Part shown: positions 55,249-64,000 of the stretch, piece after piece
How positions within the stretch are numbered: position 1 is the first letter of the stretch
Layout of the letters: each line of letters begins with the position of its first letter
Source of the DNA: Cucurbitaria berberidis CBS 394.84
Lineage: Eukaryota; Ascomycota; Dothideomycetes; Pleosporales; Cucurbitariaceae
Reading direction: 5' to 3'
Assembly (NCBI RefSeq): GCF_010015615.1
Contig: NW_024468937.1
Location: 5,981,674 to 6,045,673 of the forward strand
Length of the DNA: 64,000 bases
Program-made: the position numbers and the translations under genes
Notes under the pieces: generated by a model
The model's database searches: none
Told to the model about the DNA's origin: nothing
The model's input: the letters and a program-made list of their open reading frames with translations, nothing else

Positions 55249-57523
55249 ATGGGAAAGTGTACGCAATCACCCTTGGGCCCCCCCCCTTTGCAATACATTC
55301 TAGATGCTGACCAGACTGGGTGTACAGGGAGATATGGTGTTGTTCTGGATGCTGGGTCCTCGGTGAGTTTTGGCGACCAAATATCGCATCCATAGTAGGC
55401 TTGTCGCTGACCAGCAAAGGGGACGCGCGTCCATATCTACCGATGGCTGAACAGCGACACAGCTCGCAAGCAAGCGACCGACGCACAACTGCACACTTTA
55501 CCGGTAATCGAGACGGACAAGAAGTGGACCAAGAAGATACACCCAGGTGCGTAGCTGCAGCACGGCCACGAGGCGCAAGCCGGCTGCTCTAACACACAAA
55601 TGCCCAGGTATCTCGACTTTCGGCGAACACCCTCACCAAGTCGGCCCAGAACATCTCGACAAACTCCTCAGTCACGCGCTCAAAAAAATCCCCATCGAAG
55701 ATGTCCCGAACACGCCGCTCTTTCTGCTTGCGACCGCAGGCATGCGAATACTCCCGCTGCCCCAGCAAAGGGCACTCTTGAAAGAGGTCTGCGAATTTGC
55801 ACAGAGCACTACCAAGTTCCAGTTACCGGATTGCCAAGTACATGTTCAGGTCATACCGGGCGAGACAGAGGGCTTATATGGCTGGATAGCGGCGAACTAC
55901 CTACTCGGAGGATTCGACCGCCCAAACCATCACAATCATGGCAAGGGGCATAGCACATATGGATTCCTGGACATGGGGGGCGCATCCGCGCAGATTGCGT
56001 TTGCGCCAAATGCTACCGAAGCCGAGAAGCACGCCAACGATCTGACGCTCCTACGGTTACGGACGATTGACGGTACACCTCTAGAGTACAAAGTCTTCGT
56101 GACAACGTGGCTAGGATTTGGCGTCAATCAGGCAAGGCAACGATATGTCAAATCTCTCATTGAGTCGAGTACATCGGTCGAGCTACCGGATCCATGCTTG
56201 CCCGCCGATCTGACCGTTGACGTGACAAAAGACGGCAAGTTTCTTGATCTAGATTCGGACAACCGCGACGAACCGAAACTAAAGGCGGCTGCGCAGCTGG
56301 TTGGCACCGGAAAGTTCGCCGAATGTTTACATCAAACATATCCTCTGCTAGAGAAAGAGAAGGAATGTACGGATTCACCCTGTCTGATTAATGGACAGCA
56401 TGTACCAGCGATCGACTTCGACGTAAATCACTTCGTAGGCGTCTCAGAGTATTGGCATACAACACACGACATATTCGAAATGGGGCACAAGGACAAGGCT
56501 TACGACTTCAAGACCTACCAAGAGCGCGTAGATGAGTTCTGCAGTCAGGATTGGAAGAGCATAAAGAAAGGTCTCAAGAAAGAGAAATGGGGCGGCAAAG
56601 TCGATGAAGAGAAGGCACGAGATGTTTGCTTCAAAGCATCTTGGATTATCAACATGCTGCACGACGGGATCGGAGTTCCACGCGTGGGCATCGAAGACCT
56701 AAAGGGCAGCAAAAACACCACCAAAGCTGTCCTCGACAATGCCAAAGCAAAAGGCTTCCTCGACCCGTTTCAAGCTGTCAATAAGATCAACAACGTAGAA
56801 GTAAGCTGGACACTTGGGAAAATGGTCCTATATGCCTCTAGCGAAATCCCTATACCGTCAGAACAAGCGCTAGCTGTAGGCTTCGGCTCAAATGTGCCTG
56901 GGATACCATCCGACTTTCAATACCCAGGCGGCAGTCACATCCCCTACGAATCCGAAAACGACTGGCATCGCCTCTTCGTTGAGAATCCGCGACGTGTCCC
57001 TGGCTTTTTCATCATGATCTTTATCATAATCTTCATCTTCTGCATTGTCCTAGGTAAAGAGAAGAGGGCCTCGGCACGTAAGTCCATCGGCAAACTATTC
57101 GCACGAAAACACGGGAAAGACCCACTACACCGTCGCCGTCGCGGTTTCCTTCCCAGCAAACTCTTCGGCCTCGGTAGTTCCTTAGGACAGACATATGAGC
57201 GTGTTGACCTCGAGGATGGAGAGGCGGCGAATGAATTCGAACTCGAGGAGACATATCTTGATTCTTCGGACAACGAGTTCTCCGACTCCTCTGACGGTTC
57301 AAGGCTTGGAAGGACATCGGGTTGGGCAACACCGCAAATCAAGCCTGAGACGGGTACAGCAAGTTACGTCGGTGGCGCGGGGAATGACCTGCTCAACCAA
57401 GGTGTCGGGCTGAATTTGGGGCCACAGAGTGCATTCGATCGCAATGGTTTACTGTCGAGGACTGATAGCAGAGAGAGGATAAGAAGTAGAGCCAGTAGTC
57501 CAAAGAGAGGGAAGCGTAGCTAG
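55249..57523 (+). CDS. YND1: Golgi apyrase (GDA1/CD39 nucleoside diphosphatase)
   Basis: Golgi-lumen enzyme that hydrolyses GDP and UDP released by glycosyltransferases, allowing further sugar-nucleotide import. Exons 55249-55258, 55328-55362, 55420-55546 and 55608-57523 give 695 residues. The first exon is 10 nt; joining it gives MGKWRYGVVLDAGSSGTRVH, the canonical apyrase start. Apyrase regions: DAGSSGTR (ACR1), LLATAGMRILP (ACR2), VIPGETEGLYGWIAANYLLG (ACR3), GFLDMGGASAQIAF (ACR4) and AVGFGSNVPG. One membrane segment (FIMIFIIIFIFCIVLG, about 525-541) precedes a basic cytosolic tail, as in yeast Ynd1 and unlike the type II Gda1. The third acceptor CAAAG|GGG is non-consensus but needed for SSGTRVHIYRW. 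Functionally it fits with MNN9 at 6-8 kb. Confidence 0.94.
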
Positions 57524-57894
57524 ACGAATAACGAAGGGAGTCAGGGGCATTTCTAGTGTGTAGCATAGTGACAGGACTCGGCGTTTTGGAACCTTGCAAG
57601 CGGGCGGACAGGGTCGTCCTTCCCAGGAGTGAGACTCGACATTTTTTTTCACAGAGGTGTTTTGCTTATACAACGTTGCGAATTGTACTATCGAGCAGTT
57701 GTATGCATATACCCGTTGAAATGTTAATTTGTTATGACATATCTTCTTATGCATATTGTGAACTGACTAGTTCTACTCGGCCCGCAGACCAGGATAACTG
57801 AGTACAGACAGAACAGCATTGGATACCCCCGCTCTAGGTTGACCAAGAGGTGAGCCGGGAGGACTTCATGAATGCCCATCGCCCTCGTAGCCGC
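57524..57894. other. Convergent 3' intergenic, 371 bp
   Basis: Facing 3' UTRs of YND1 and the F-box gene. A T9 run lies at 57642-57650. No gene seen. Confidence 0.5.
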
Positions 57895-60291
57895 CTAGGT
57901 GAGTTCGTTTGTGCGTATCCTCTTACTAATCTGCTCGTCTTGTCTCTCCTGCCCTTCTTCTAGTCTCTTCCTCTTCCCGCCCATCTCTTCGTCCTTCGTC
58001 AGCCAAAAGCGGTGGGGGAGTATCCCCTTGTCCTTGATTTGCTCATCAATAATCTCCTTCTCCTCACGCTCCTGTTCGCATAGCTCGACATTGGGTATTG
58101 AGAGGTCAAGCGGCTCGTCGTCTAGGCGAAAAAATACACGCTGAGCGAATTTGGTGCGGGATCGCTTGCGGGAGAAGCTGTAGCGGAGAGAGCTCGAGCT
58201 AAATGGAAAGTAGCTACCGAAGAAGCCGTAATCGCCACCCTGCTCTTCTACCTCTAGCATCTGCCATCGTGCATCCACAAGCAGACCCGCCAGCTCACTC
58301 TTACCCCAGTCTTCATAAATATCATTGGGTACGTTTGCGGTAAGCTTCTTAAGATTTTTGAACTGTGATGCGTAGCGGGCCCAGAAGCGGCGCCATCCTA
58401 CCATCTCGCGCTGCATAAGGGCCTTTTCTGCTGGAGTTGGTCGTTTTGCTGCGCGCAGCCAACCGCTTACACCAGGAACATCGACAGGGTATTGGATAGT
58501 AAGTTCGTCGACCATGGACGCAATCGATGTTAGGTTGAAGGAGGCCTGTGTGGGAACAAGCACTTCACGCTTTTCATCATCTTCGCCAATGAATGTCTTG
58601 TAGTCACCAAAATATAGTGAACCGTCCAGACCAGAGGAAGGGCAAGTGTTAGTACGATCGCCAATGGATATACGAATTGGTATGCTCAAGCCACGAAGCG
58701 TAGAGACCATGGTCTGTATGCGGGAGAGGACGTCAGGTTTCGAAAGGAAGGTCCGAGGTTCGAGATTTGCTGGGAAGACATCACACATCATCGAGTCCCA
58801 GGCTAGGATCGGCTTCCAGTCACACTTCTGCGCCAGCCAGCGCAACGCTTCCTGCACCTCCGGCTTGGAACTCGGGTCACTTGATGCTTGGTCATTGTTC
58901 TGTTGCGTGATCTGACCGAAGTGATGTCGGCGCTGCATGACGTTGACAAGGTGGAATGGATGCAATGTGATGTTCTGGAGGTTACGGATGGGTTTGATGT
59001 TGATTTTCGGATATTTGTTGCTGATGGTCTGGAGACTTTGGAGTAGGTCCTCGAAAGAGGCGCCAACGCCCTGGACAACATGATTTCCTAGGACCATGTG
59101 GTCACGCGCGCAAGCATCAAAGGTCTTGTCATCGAAGGCTTCCTCCTCGTCGCGGTGGTGGTGTCCCTGTGTGATTCTGTATGGAATAGGGCCAATGACA
59201 TCTCTGTCGCGGCGGTCCTCCATCCAGCTGTAGAGACCAATCTCAACGTCGGTTAAGCGCGCCCATGATGTAGCATCGGTGGAGAAAAGCGATCGATATG
59301 GCGCATAATCGTGTACCCTTAGCTTTGTCATGCTCGGTGGACAGTACTTTTGCACGCCATCCACTAAACAGCATACCCGTTGGTGGACCTCCCACTCATT
59401 CCACGTGCTGAGGTTGAGGTTAGTCTCCCTACGCAAAGAGGGAATGGGGTCAGTCAACCTACTGGAAGCCGGAGTACCGCTCTCGTATCGCAAGCGTTTT
59501 CAGTTTGTTGCAGATGGGGAATATCATGCTAGCAATGGATCCACCATTTCTCCGCCTCGATATCCTGAATTTCTGCTTGAAGCGATAGTCATTATATGCA
59601 TAGCTGTACTCGATACGTGAGTGTGCCGTGTAGTCTGCCCAGTTTGCCACCTCCAGCTCCTCGAGTCGTGCGAACAGCGTGTGACAGGCTTCTGCAAGCA
59701 TCTTCCAAGTCCACGTCTCCTCAGGTGTCCACACAAAGTCTTTGATAGCCGATATGTCCAGACCAGTCAAAGCAGGTAGGTTGTCTTGTATCCAGCGAAA
59801 GTCATCGATGCTCGCCCAGTGAGACATTGCCAGCTTGTGTACGTATTTCCGATTCGAGTCGTTGATGCTCTCTTGGAAGCTTTGCCAGCGTGATAACCCC
59901 ATTTTCCGATACTTCCAATCTCCTAGTCTCAAGTCTCGGACTTCGGCCTTGGTACGAGATCAGTCTATGTCTCACATGGAGTTCTTACATGGACGTCACG
60001 TACTAGCTGTATCGGATACTTGTATAGCAGTTGCTTTACTGTCTCGCTGTTTGCCATACCTTTACATAGCCTCTTCAAACTCCATGCTGCATCTCGGTCT
60101 AGATAGTCCATGATGCACTTGAAGATATCGTCTGGTAGCTTGAGTAATAGGCTGTTCTGGTTCGTGGAGGCTCTAGGCCTTGGAAGATTGAGCGGATCGA
60201 AAGCGCTCATGGGACTGCCTTCGCGACTGGAGTGTGAGCCTTGCGCTGAGGGCGACGCATGCTCCATGTCGAGGAGCGCGAACAGACTCAT
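57895..60291 (-). CDS. F-box protein, leucine-rich-repeat-like body
   Basis: Probable substrate adaptor of an SCF ubiquitin ligase. Exons 60291-59989, 59947-59478 and 59428-57895 give about 768 residues. The F-box is at about 49-90: SLLLKLPDDIFKCIMDYLDRDAAWSLKRLCK. The body has irregular LRR-like units (LTGLDISAIKDF, LEELEVANWADY, NKLKTLAIRE, MTKLRVHDYAPY, NLQNITLHPFHL) typical of fungal F-box proteins of unknown target. It ends in a charged Lys/Glu/Arg tail. Intron 1 is only 41 bp (CAT|GTAAGA...CCAAG), short for this genome, and could be mis-placed. Intron 2 has a second in-frame acceptor 21 nt downstream. The start is the first ATG in frame. Confidence 0.75.
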
Positions 60292-60642
60292 TGAGTGTAG
60301 GGGAAAGAGAGATTGGCAGCTGCAGAAGATGTAGGCTACAGCTGCTCTCCTAGCAGCGGCGGTTAGGAAACGAGGGAGAGTGACAGCGCGAGGCTGGGAC
60401 GTGCTAGACCGCGGAGGAGCACCGGCGGTTCGATCGGTTTTGGGCCGCGCCAACCAGCGACCAAATTTTTGGCCGACTCAAGCTTCTTTCACCACTTCTC
60501 AAGCTCTCTTTGAGAGATTCGAACAACCGTCGCCAGCACACTTCCTGCTCCATACCAAGGACCACAGCTTGCGCGTTCCATCTTGCTAGCAAACCCGCAC
60601 CCACCTCCACCGCAACTACAAAGTGTGACTGCGACAGTCACC
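60292..60642. promoter_or_regulatory. Divergent promoter F-box gene/RPB8, 351 bp
   Basis: GC-rich shared upstream region with a CCAACCAGCGACCA stretch at 60450-60463. Non-ATG open frames enter it from the F-box side and are not counted as coding. No specific factor site can be claimed. Confidence 0.4.
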
Positions 60643-61139
60643 ATGGCCGACGCCCAAGTCTTCGAAGAGACCTTTAGCATAACGTCTATCAACAATGAGA
60701 AGTACGACCGCGTGTCTCGCATTTTCGGTACCTCGACCGACAACCAAATCACCATGACGCTCGACATCAATCACGAACTTTTTCCCGTGCAGTCGGGTGA
60801 GACGCTCAACATGGTCCTAGCCACCACCTTGTCCCTAGACGGCACCTCAAAAGAGCAGAACGAGACCATGTGGAGGAATGTGGGCAAGCACGGTGTTACA
60901 ACTCTTGCGGATATGTACGATTACGTGTGCTATGGCAAGAACTATCGCATGGAGGATGGGGATGGAGATCAGATGCAAGTCTTCATCGCCCGCGCATAAC
61001 TCGGCCGTGTAGGTGCTAACAGGAACACAGGAAGTACTATGCGAGTTTCGGCGGATTGCTCCTGTATATGGAAGGTCCGTATAGAAAACTGGGCGGGCTG
61101 AAAATCGACAACATCTACATGCTTGTCAAGCACTCATAG
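60643..61139 (+). CDS. RPB8: RNA polymerase I/II/III shared subunit RPABC3 (Rpb8)
   Basis: OB-fold subunit common to all three nuclear RNA polymerases. Exons 60643-60974 and 61031-61139 give 146 residues, exactly the yeast length. The fold is recognisable from QVFEETFSITSINNEKYDRV, DINHELFPVQSGETLNMVLA and TLADMYDYVCYGKNYRM, then KYYASFGGLLLYMEGPYRKL and IDNIYMLVKHS. The single intron starts with GC instead of GT: donor GAT|GCAAGT, with GCTAAC near 61014 and acceptor AACACAG. The only nearby GT donor (CAA|GTCTTC) gives the wrong frame with this acceptor. Without splicing the frame stops at 60997-60999 and loses the conserved C-terminal third. ATG context is CACCATGGC. Confidence 0.95.
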
Positions 61140-61305
61140 GTCAACCCGGTCGTGCGCATAACAAAGCAAAAGAGAACAGGCATGGACGGCGTTATGGTGG
61201 CATAGGTAGTGGTATTGGTACCATTTGGTCTGGTCTATTTGGCATACGGCGTCCGGATACCCCCAAAAGGAGTCCTCAGATCTACTTTTTCTTTTGCTCC
61301 TCCTA

Positions 61306-62250
61306 CTAGAGCGTAGGAAATTCGAGCCTTCTATGCAATCTACTCACAATCTCAATGTAGTCCGTCTCGTTCTCACTTGTCAAGATGCCGTGTCGGACGA
61401 GGAAATCGAGCACTACCAAAGCGCAATTTGGCTTGAACTCGCCGTTCTTCATTGCCTCTTGCACCTCTTCCACTGACCACAGATAGAACTCTTCTACCTC
61501 GTCATCACCGGGCTTCGGTGTCGTGCCCTCTGGAAGTTCGAGGTCGTAGATGTACTGGCACTCCGGTTGCATGAGATTTGTCTCGCCGCCTGCTCTCTCG
61601 TCCCTTATGTACCAATACGACAATGTCCCGCAAGCAACGGCCTTTGATCTGACCAGCTCTTCAGGCAGCGACGCTTCCTCTCCACATTCTCTTACTAAAC
61701 TCTCAAGGGGGGATTCTCCAGATGCGATGCCACCTGCCACGGCATTGTCGAGCAGGCCACCATATGTCTGCTTTGTCCGTGCGCGCCGTGGTGTCCAGAT
61801 CTTCAGCTGTCCGTCTTTGTTTGTATAAGCTGTTAGATGCACACCGTATGTGACGACGCCCAATAGCGGACTCGCACTCCGTTCGACATTGAACAAGAGT
61901 TCTTTCCCTTTCCCATACACAGCGTACAATTCTCCTCTCCACTTGCTCAGGACCTTGAAATGCCCAGTCTCCTTCATGGCCAACAGCGTCGTCTCGACCG
62001 CTTTCGACCGCTCCTCTGCATTCTTCCCGCCGGTGAGTGTCAAGGTACGTTCGTCATCGTTTAGTTCCCAGTTTGGAATGCCGCGGAAGACTTCAGCAAC
62101 TGAGGGGAGCATGTAGCCCAAGGCATAATCATGGCCCGAGACGCGTAGTTGGTAGTAAGTCGTTATGCTGGCGAGATAGCGTTCCGTGTTGGACTCGGGA
62201 TAGGGGAAGCCATCGCACTGATTGACTAGATCGAGATTGGAATGGGACAT
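61306..62250 (-). CDS. DUF4743-Nudix hydrolase (thiamine-pyrophosphokinase-like Nudix)
   Basis: Nudix family protein related to yeast YJR142W, whose family acts on oxidised thiamine diphosphates. Single exon, 314 residues. The N-terminal DUF4743 domain holds DLVNQCDGFPYPES, YALGYMLPSVAEVF and ERTLTLTGG. The Nudix box GGIASGESPLESLVREC...EEASLPEEL keeps the RE...EE metal ligands, with Ser at the usual last Gly. It is preceded by HLTAYTNKDGQLKIWTPRRA and TYGGLLDNAVAGGIASGE. The C-terminus has LELPEGTTPKPGDDEVEEFY and GEFKPNCALVVLDFLVRHG, typical of the family. It diverges from TYW2 over 374 bp and its stop lies 166 bp from that of RPB8. Confidence 0.94.
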   Translation of the reverse strand: MSHSNLDLVNQCDGFPYPESNTERYLASITTYYQLRVSGHDYALGYMLPSVAEVFRGIPNWELNDDERTLTLTGGKNAEERSKAVETTLLAMKETGHFKVLSKWRGELYAVYGKGKELLFNVERSASPLLGVVTYGVHLTAYTNKDGQLKIWTPRRARTKQTYGGLLDNAVAGGIASGESPLESLVRECGEEASLPEELVRSKAVACGTLSYWYIRDERAGGETNLMQPECQYIYDLELPEGTTPKPGDDEVEEFYLWSVEEVQEAMKNGEFKPNCALVVLDFLVRHGILTSENETDYIEIVSRLHRRLEFPTL

Positions 62251-62624
62251 GGTGGGTGTAGAGTGAAGAATTGCAGGGCGGCAGCGCTCGGGCTAGCTCT
62301 GAGGCTGCGTCATACGCGACCTATGGAGCTTGTCGGAGGCTTGGTGGGGGCGGGGTAATACAACGTAGGACGGCTCTTGAGCTTCGAGAATGCTGCAGTA
62401 GGAGACTTCCGACACTTGCTTATTACGCTTCTGGTGACCCAGGTTGGTTTTACGGTAATTTTTATGAAGGCTCAGGGGCGTCAAGTGCGTCCTTTATCAC
62501 CCGTCGTTGTAGCTGCCTAGCATAGCCACTGCGACCCACAATGCTCGAACCACGGCTCTTCGGCTCTCATCCCATCTCGCCCTGAACTACAACACTGTTG
62601 TGTGTCAACCCGGAGCAGAACAAT
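62251..62624. promoter_or_regulatory. Divergent promoter Nudix/TYW2, 374 bp
   Basis: Shared upstream region of two divergent genes. Open frames on both strands are short. No motif recognised. Confidence 0.4.
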
Positions 62625-64000
62625 ATGAGCGATCAACCAAGGGAAGAATCAGCCCAGAGGAGGGTTGTTCTCGAGGTACCTAAAGCACACGTCAAGACTG
62701 TCAAGTCAGCCTTGGAGAAATTTGGCCAATTGGACCGAACACGCAGAATCGCCCCAGGAACGAAGAGAGACAGTATCGCTGCTATACCCGGAGCTCCCGG
62801 AAAGCAACAATTAGACGCACGAGATGACATCCACTCTGACCTTCTGCAGGACAGCATTGCGACCTCCACACCTGGCACTTTGCCTGAAGACGCAGCGGCT
62901 ACTTCCCAATTCCCGGTCCTGAAATTCGACCCAGGCAGCGGCCAATATGTAGATCCAGCAGTACTACGACAGGAAGATCAAAGAATCATTGCTGTTGAAG
63001 ATCCCAGTGCTACACCCCAATTCCCGACCCTGAAGTTCGATCCGGTCAGCGGTCAGTATGCGGATCCAGCGGTACTACAACGAAAAGATCAAAGTATTGA
63101 AGCTGTTAAAGATCCTAGTGCTCCCGTGCAATTCCCAGCCTTGAAGTTCGACCCGATCAGCGGCCAATATGTAGATCCAGTGGTACTACAACAGGAAGAT
63201 CAAAGTATCGACGTACCAGTCCTAAAGTTTGACCCAGTCAGCGGCCAATACGTGGATCCAGCGGTACTACGACAGGAAGATCAAAGTATCGAAGCAGCTG
63301 AAGAGCATTGCATGCGTATTCCCACCACAATCCCATACGCCTTGGATGGACACATAAAGGACGATACCTCACAGAACCGTCAAGAGGACGAACTCAAGTC
63401 AAAAGTACTCAAGAAATTGGCCTTAGGTTATCTCTTTAATGACATATCAATATCACATCAGGTCATACCAATCGACTCACTGGATCCTACGTTGCACAAG
63501 AATCCGCTTCAAAGAGCATTGAAGGAAGCTCTAGAGGCTCTCCCACAGTCAATCCTAATGTCGCGAGGTCTTACGGTTGAGGGACTTGTCTCTTCCTTTC
63601 CGGATTCGTACTCAGTATACAGACCCATGTTGCTACTTCCGCACAACGCGTTTGCTTCTGACGCGTGGAACAACTTCATGTCCGCTCATGCGGCAAATTC
63701 TGATTCTTTACGACCGGTATGGCAGCGCATTGCCGAAGCAGTGGGCGCAACACACATCGCTGTCAACTCACCCATACCACTGCAAACAAGCACCAAAACT
63801 GCCGCCGCCCAGGACCAGATAGAATCACAAGCTCAAGAAAACTTCCTCCGCAGTCCGGTCAATCTCGCCCCAATATATGGTGACTTCGGCCCCTTACCGA
63901 CACCACAGACCCTCTCATCTCCTAATGAAGCCGACTTCAAGAACGCCTTGTGGGTAACAACAATTCAAAACGGCATCCACCAGACGTGGGCGCCATTATA
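62625..64000 (+). CDS. TYW2: tRNA wybutosine-synthesising protein 2 (Trm12), 3' truncated by window
   Basis: Transfers the aminocarboxypropyl group of S-adenosylmethionine to 4-demethylwyosine in tRNA-Phe, the step after TYW1. The frame is open from ATG 62625 to the window end, 458 complete codons, no intron seen. The N-terminus (VVLEVPKAHVKTVKSALEKF) matches the small N-terminal region of Trm12. A 130-residue insert of four imperfect repeats follows. The pre-methyltransferase region reads LPQSILMSRGLTVEGLV, RPVWQRIAEAVGATHIAVN, RSPVNLAPIYGDFGPLP and ALWVTTIQNGIHQTWAPLY. The last leads directly into the expected TMFSRGN motif just beyond the edge. The Met10/Trm5-type SAM domain itself is outside the window, so the name rests on the N-terminal part. 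Confidence 0.8.
   Translation, partial: MSDQPREESAQRRVVLEVPKAHVKTVKSALEKFGQLDRTRRIAPGTKRDSIAAIPGAPGKQQLDARDDIHSDLLQDSIATSTPGTLPEDAAATSQFPVLKFDPGSGQYVDPAVLRQEDQRIIAVEDPSATPQFPTLKFDPVSGQYADPAVLQRKDQSIEAVKDPSAPVQFPALKFDPISGQYVDPVVLQQEDQSIDVPVLKFDPVSGQYVDPAVLRQEDQSIEAAEEHCMRIPTTIPYALDGHIKDDTSQNRQEDELKSKVLKKLALGYLFNDISISHQVIPIDSLDPTLHKNPLQRALKEALEALPQSILMSRGLTVEGLVSSFPDSYSVYRPMLLLPHNAFASDAWNNFMSAHAANSDSLRPVWQRIAEAVGATHIAVNSPIPLQTSTKTAAAQDQIESQAQENFLRSPVNLAPIYGDFGPLPTPQTLSSPNEADFKNALWVTTIQNGIHQTWAPL
62907..63300 (+). repeat. Coding tandem repeat, 111-bp units, in TYW2
   Basis: Units start at 62907, 63018 and 63129 (exactly 111 bp apart), with a fourth, shortened alignment from about 63210. Each encodes QFPxLKFDPxSGQYxDPxVL, then a QEDQ-type acidic segment. 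Unit 3 is cut after SIDV, so the last spacing is 81 bp. All spacings are multiples of three and the frame is kept. Confidence 0.92.

Overview
This window is nuclear DNA of a filamentous ascomycete. The genes carry short GT-AG introns (mostly 45-120 bp) with CTAAC/CTGAC-type branch points, starts sit in ACCATGG-like contexts, and almost every protein is a single-copy ascomycete housekeeping protein. The proteins look most like Dothideomycetes (Pleosporales), but that is an impression from memory, not a computed placement. I see no transposon, rRNA, tRNA, CRISPR array, virus or secondary-metabolite cluster.

Layout. 0-8 kb: the extreme end of one gene, then a Golgi Arf-GEF (GEA/GBF1) and the Golgi mannosyltransferase MNN9, both on the minus strand. 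8-10 kb looks empty by ORFs, but its minus strand carries two intron-embedded box C/D snoRNAs (U33/snR55-like and U38/snR61-like) in a micro-exon host transcript that diverges from the exosome subunit gene MTR3. 12-16.5 kb: a GPI-type GH72 glucanosyltransferase and a zinc-independent MDR oxidoreductase. 16.8-21 kb: a SUMO protease (ULP1-like) diverging from the PP2A catalytic subunit. 21.5-28.5 kb is a run of RNA-maturation genes: TYW1, LEA1 (U2 A'), FIP1 and NUP49. 28.7-30 kb: a glutathionyl-hydroquinone reductase-type GST. 30.5-41.3 kb: FNIP/LST4 and IML1/DEPDC5 lie side by side on the minus strand; both are expected regulators of Rag/Gtr GTPases upstream of TORC1. A 14-bp minisatellite and a doubtful small gene lie between them. 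41.9-47.8 kb: an NAD(P)-binding protein and the vacuolar Ca2+ pump PMC1. 47.8-51.4 kb is a gene-poor 3.6-kb stretch. 51.4-64 kb: a vacuolar-type MFS transporter diverging from a class I glutamine amidotransferase, the Golgi apyrase YND1, an F-box protein diverging from RPB8, a DUF4743-Nudix hydrolase diverging from TYW2, which runs off the right edge.

Themes. Golgi glycosylation and traffic (GEA, MNN9, YND1), RNA maturation (snoRNAs, MTR3, TYW1, TYW2, LEA1, FIP1, NUP49, RPB8) and vacuole/TORC1 nutrient signalling (FNIP, IML1, PMC1, MFS). Shared promoters are visible for ULP1/PP2A, FIP1/NUP49, MFS/GATase, F-box/RPB8, Nudix/TYW2 and probably snoRNA host/MTR3. Exon boundaries were set by hand from splice consensus plus reading-frame continuity and have not been checked against transcripts.
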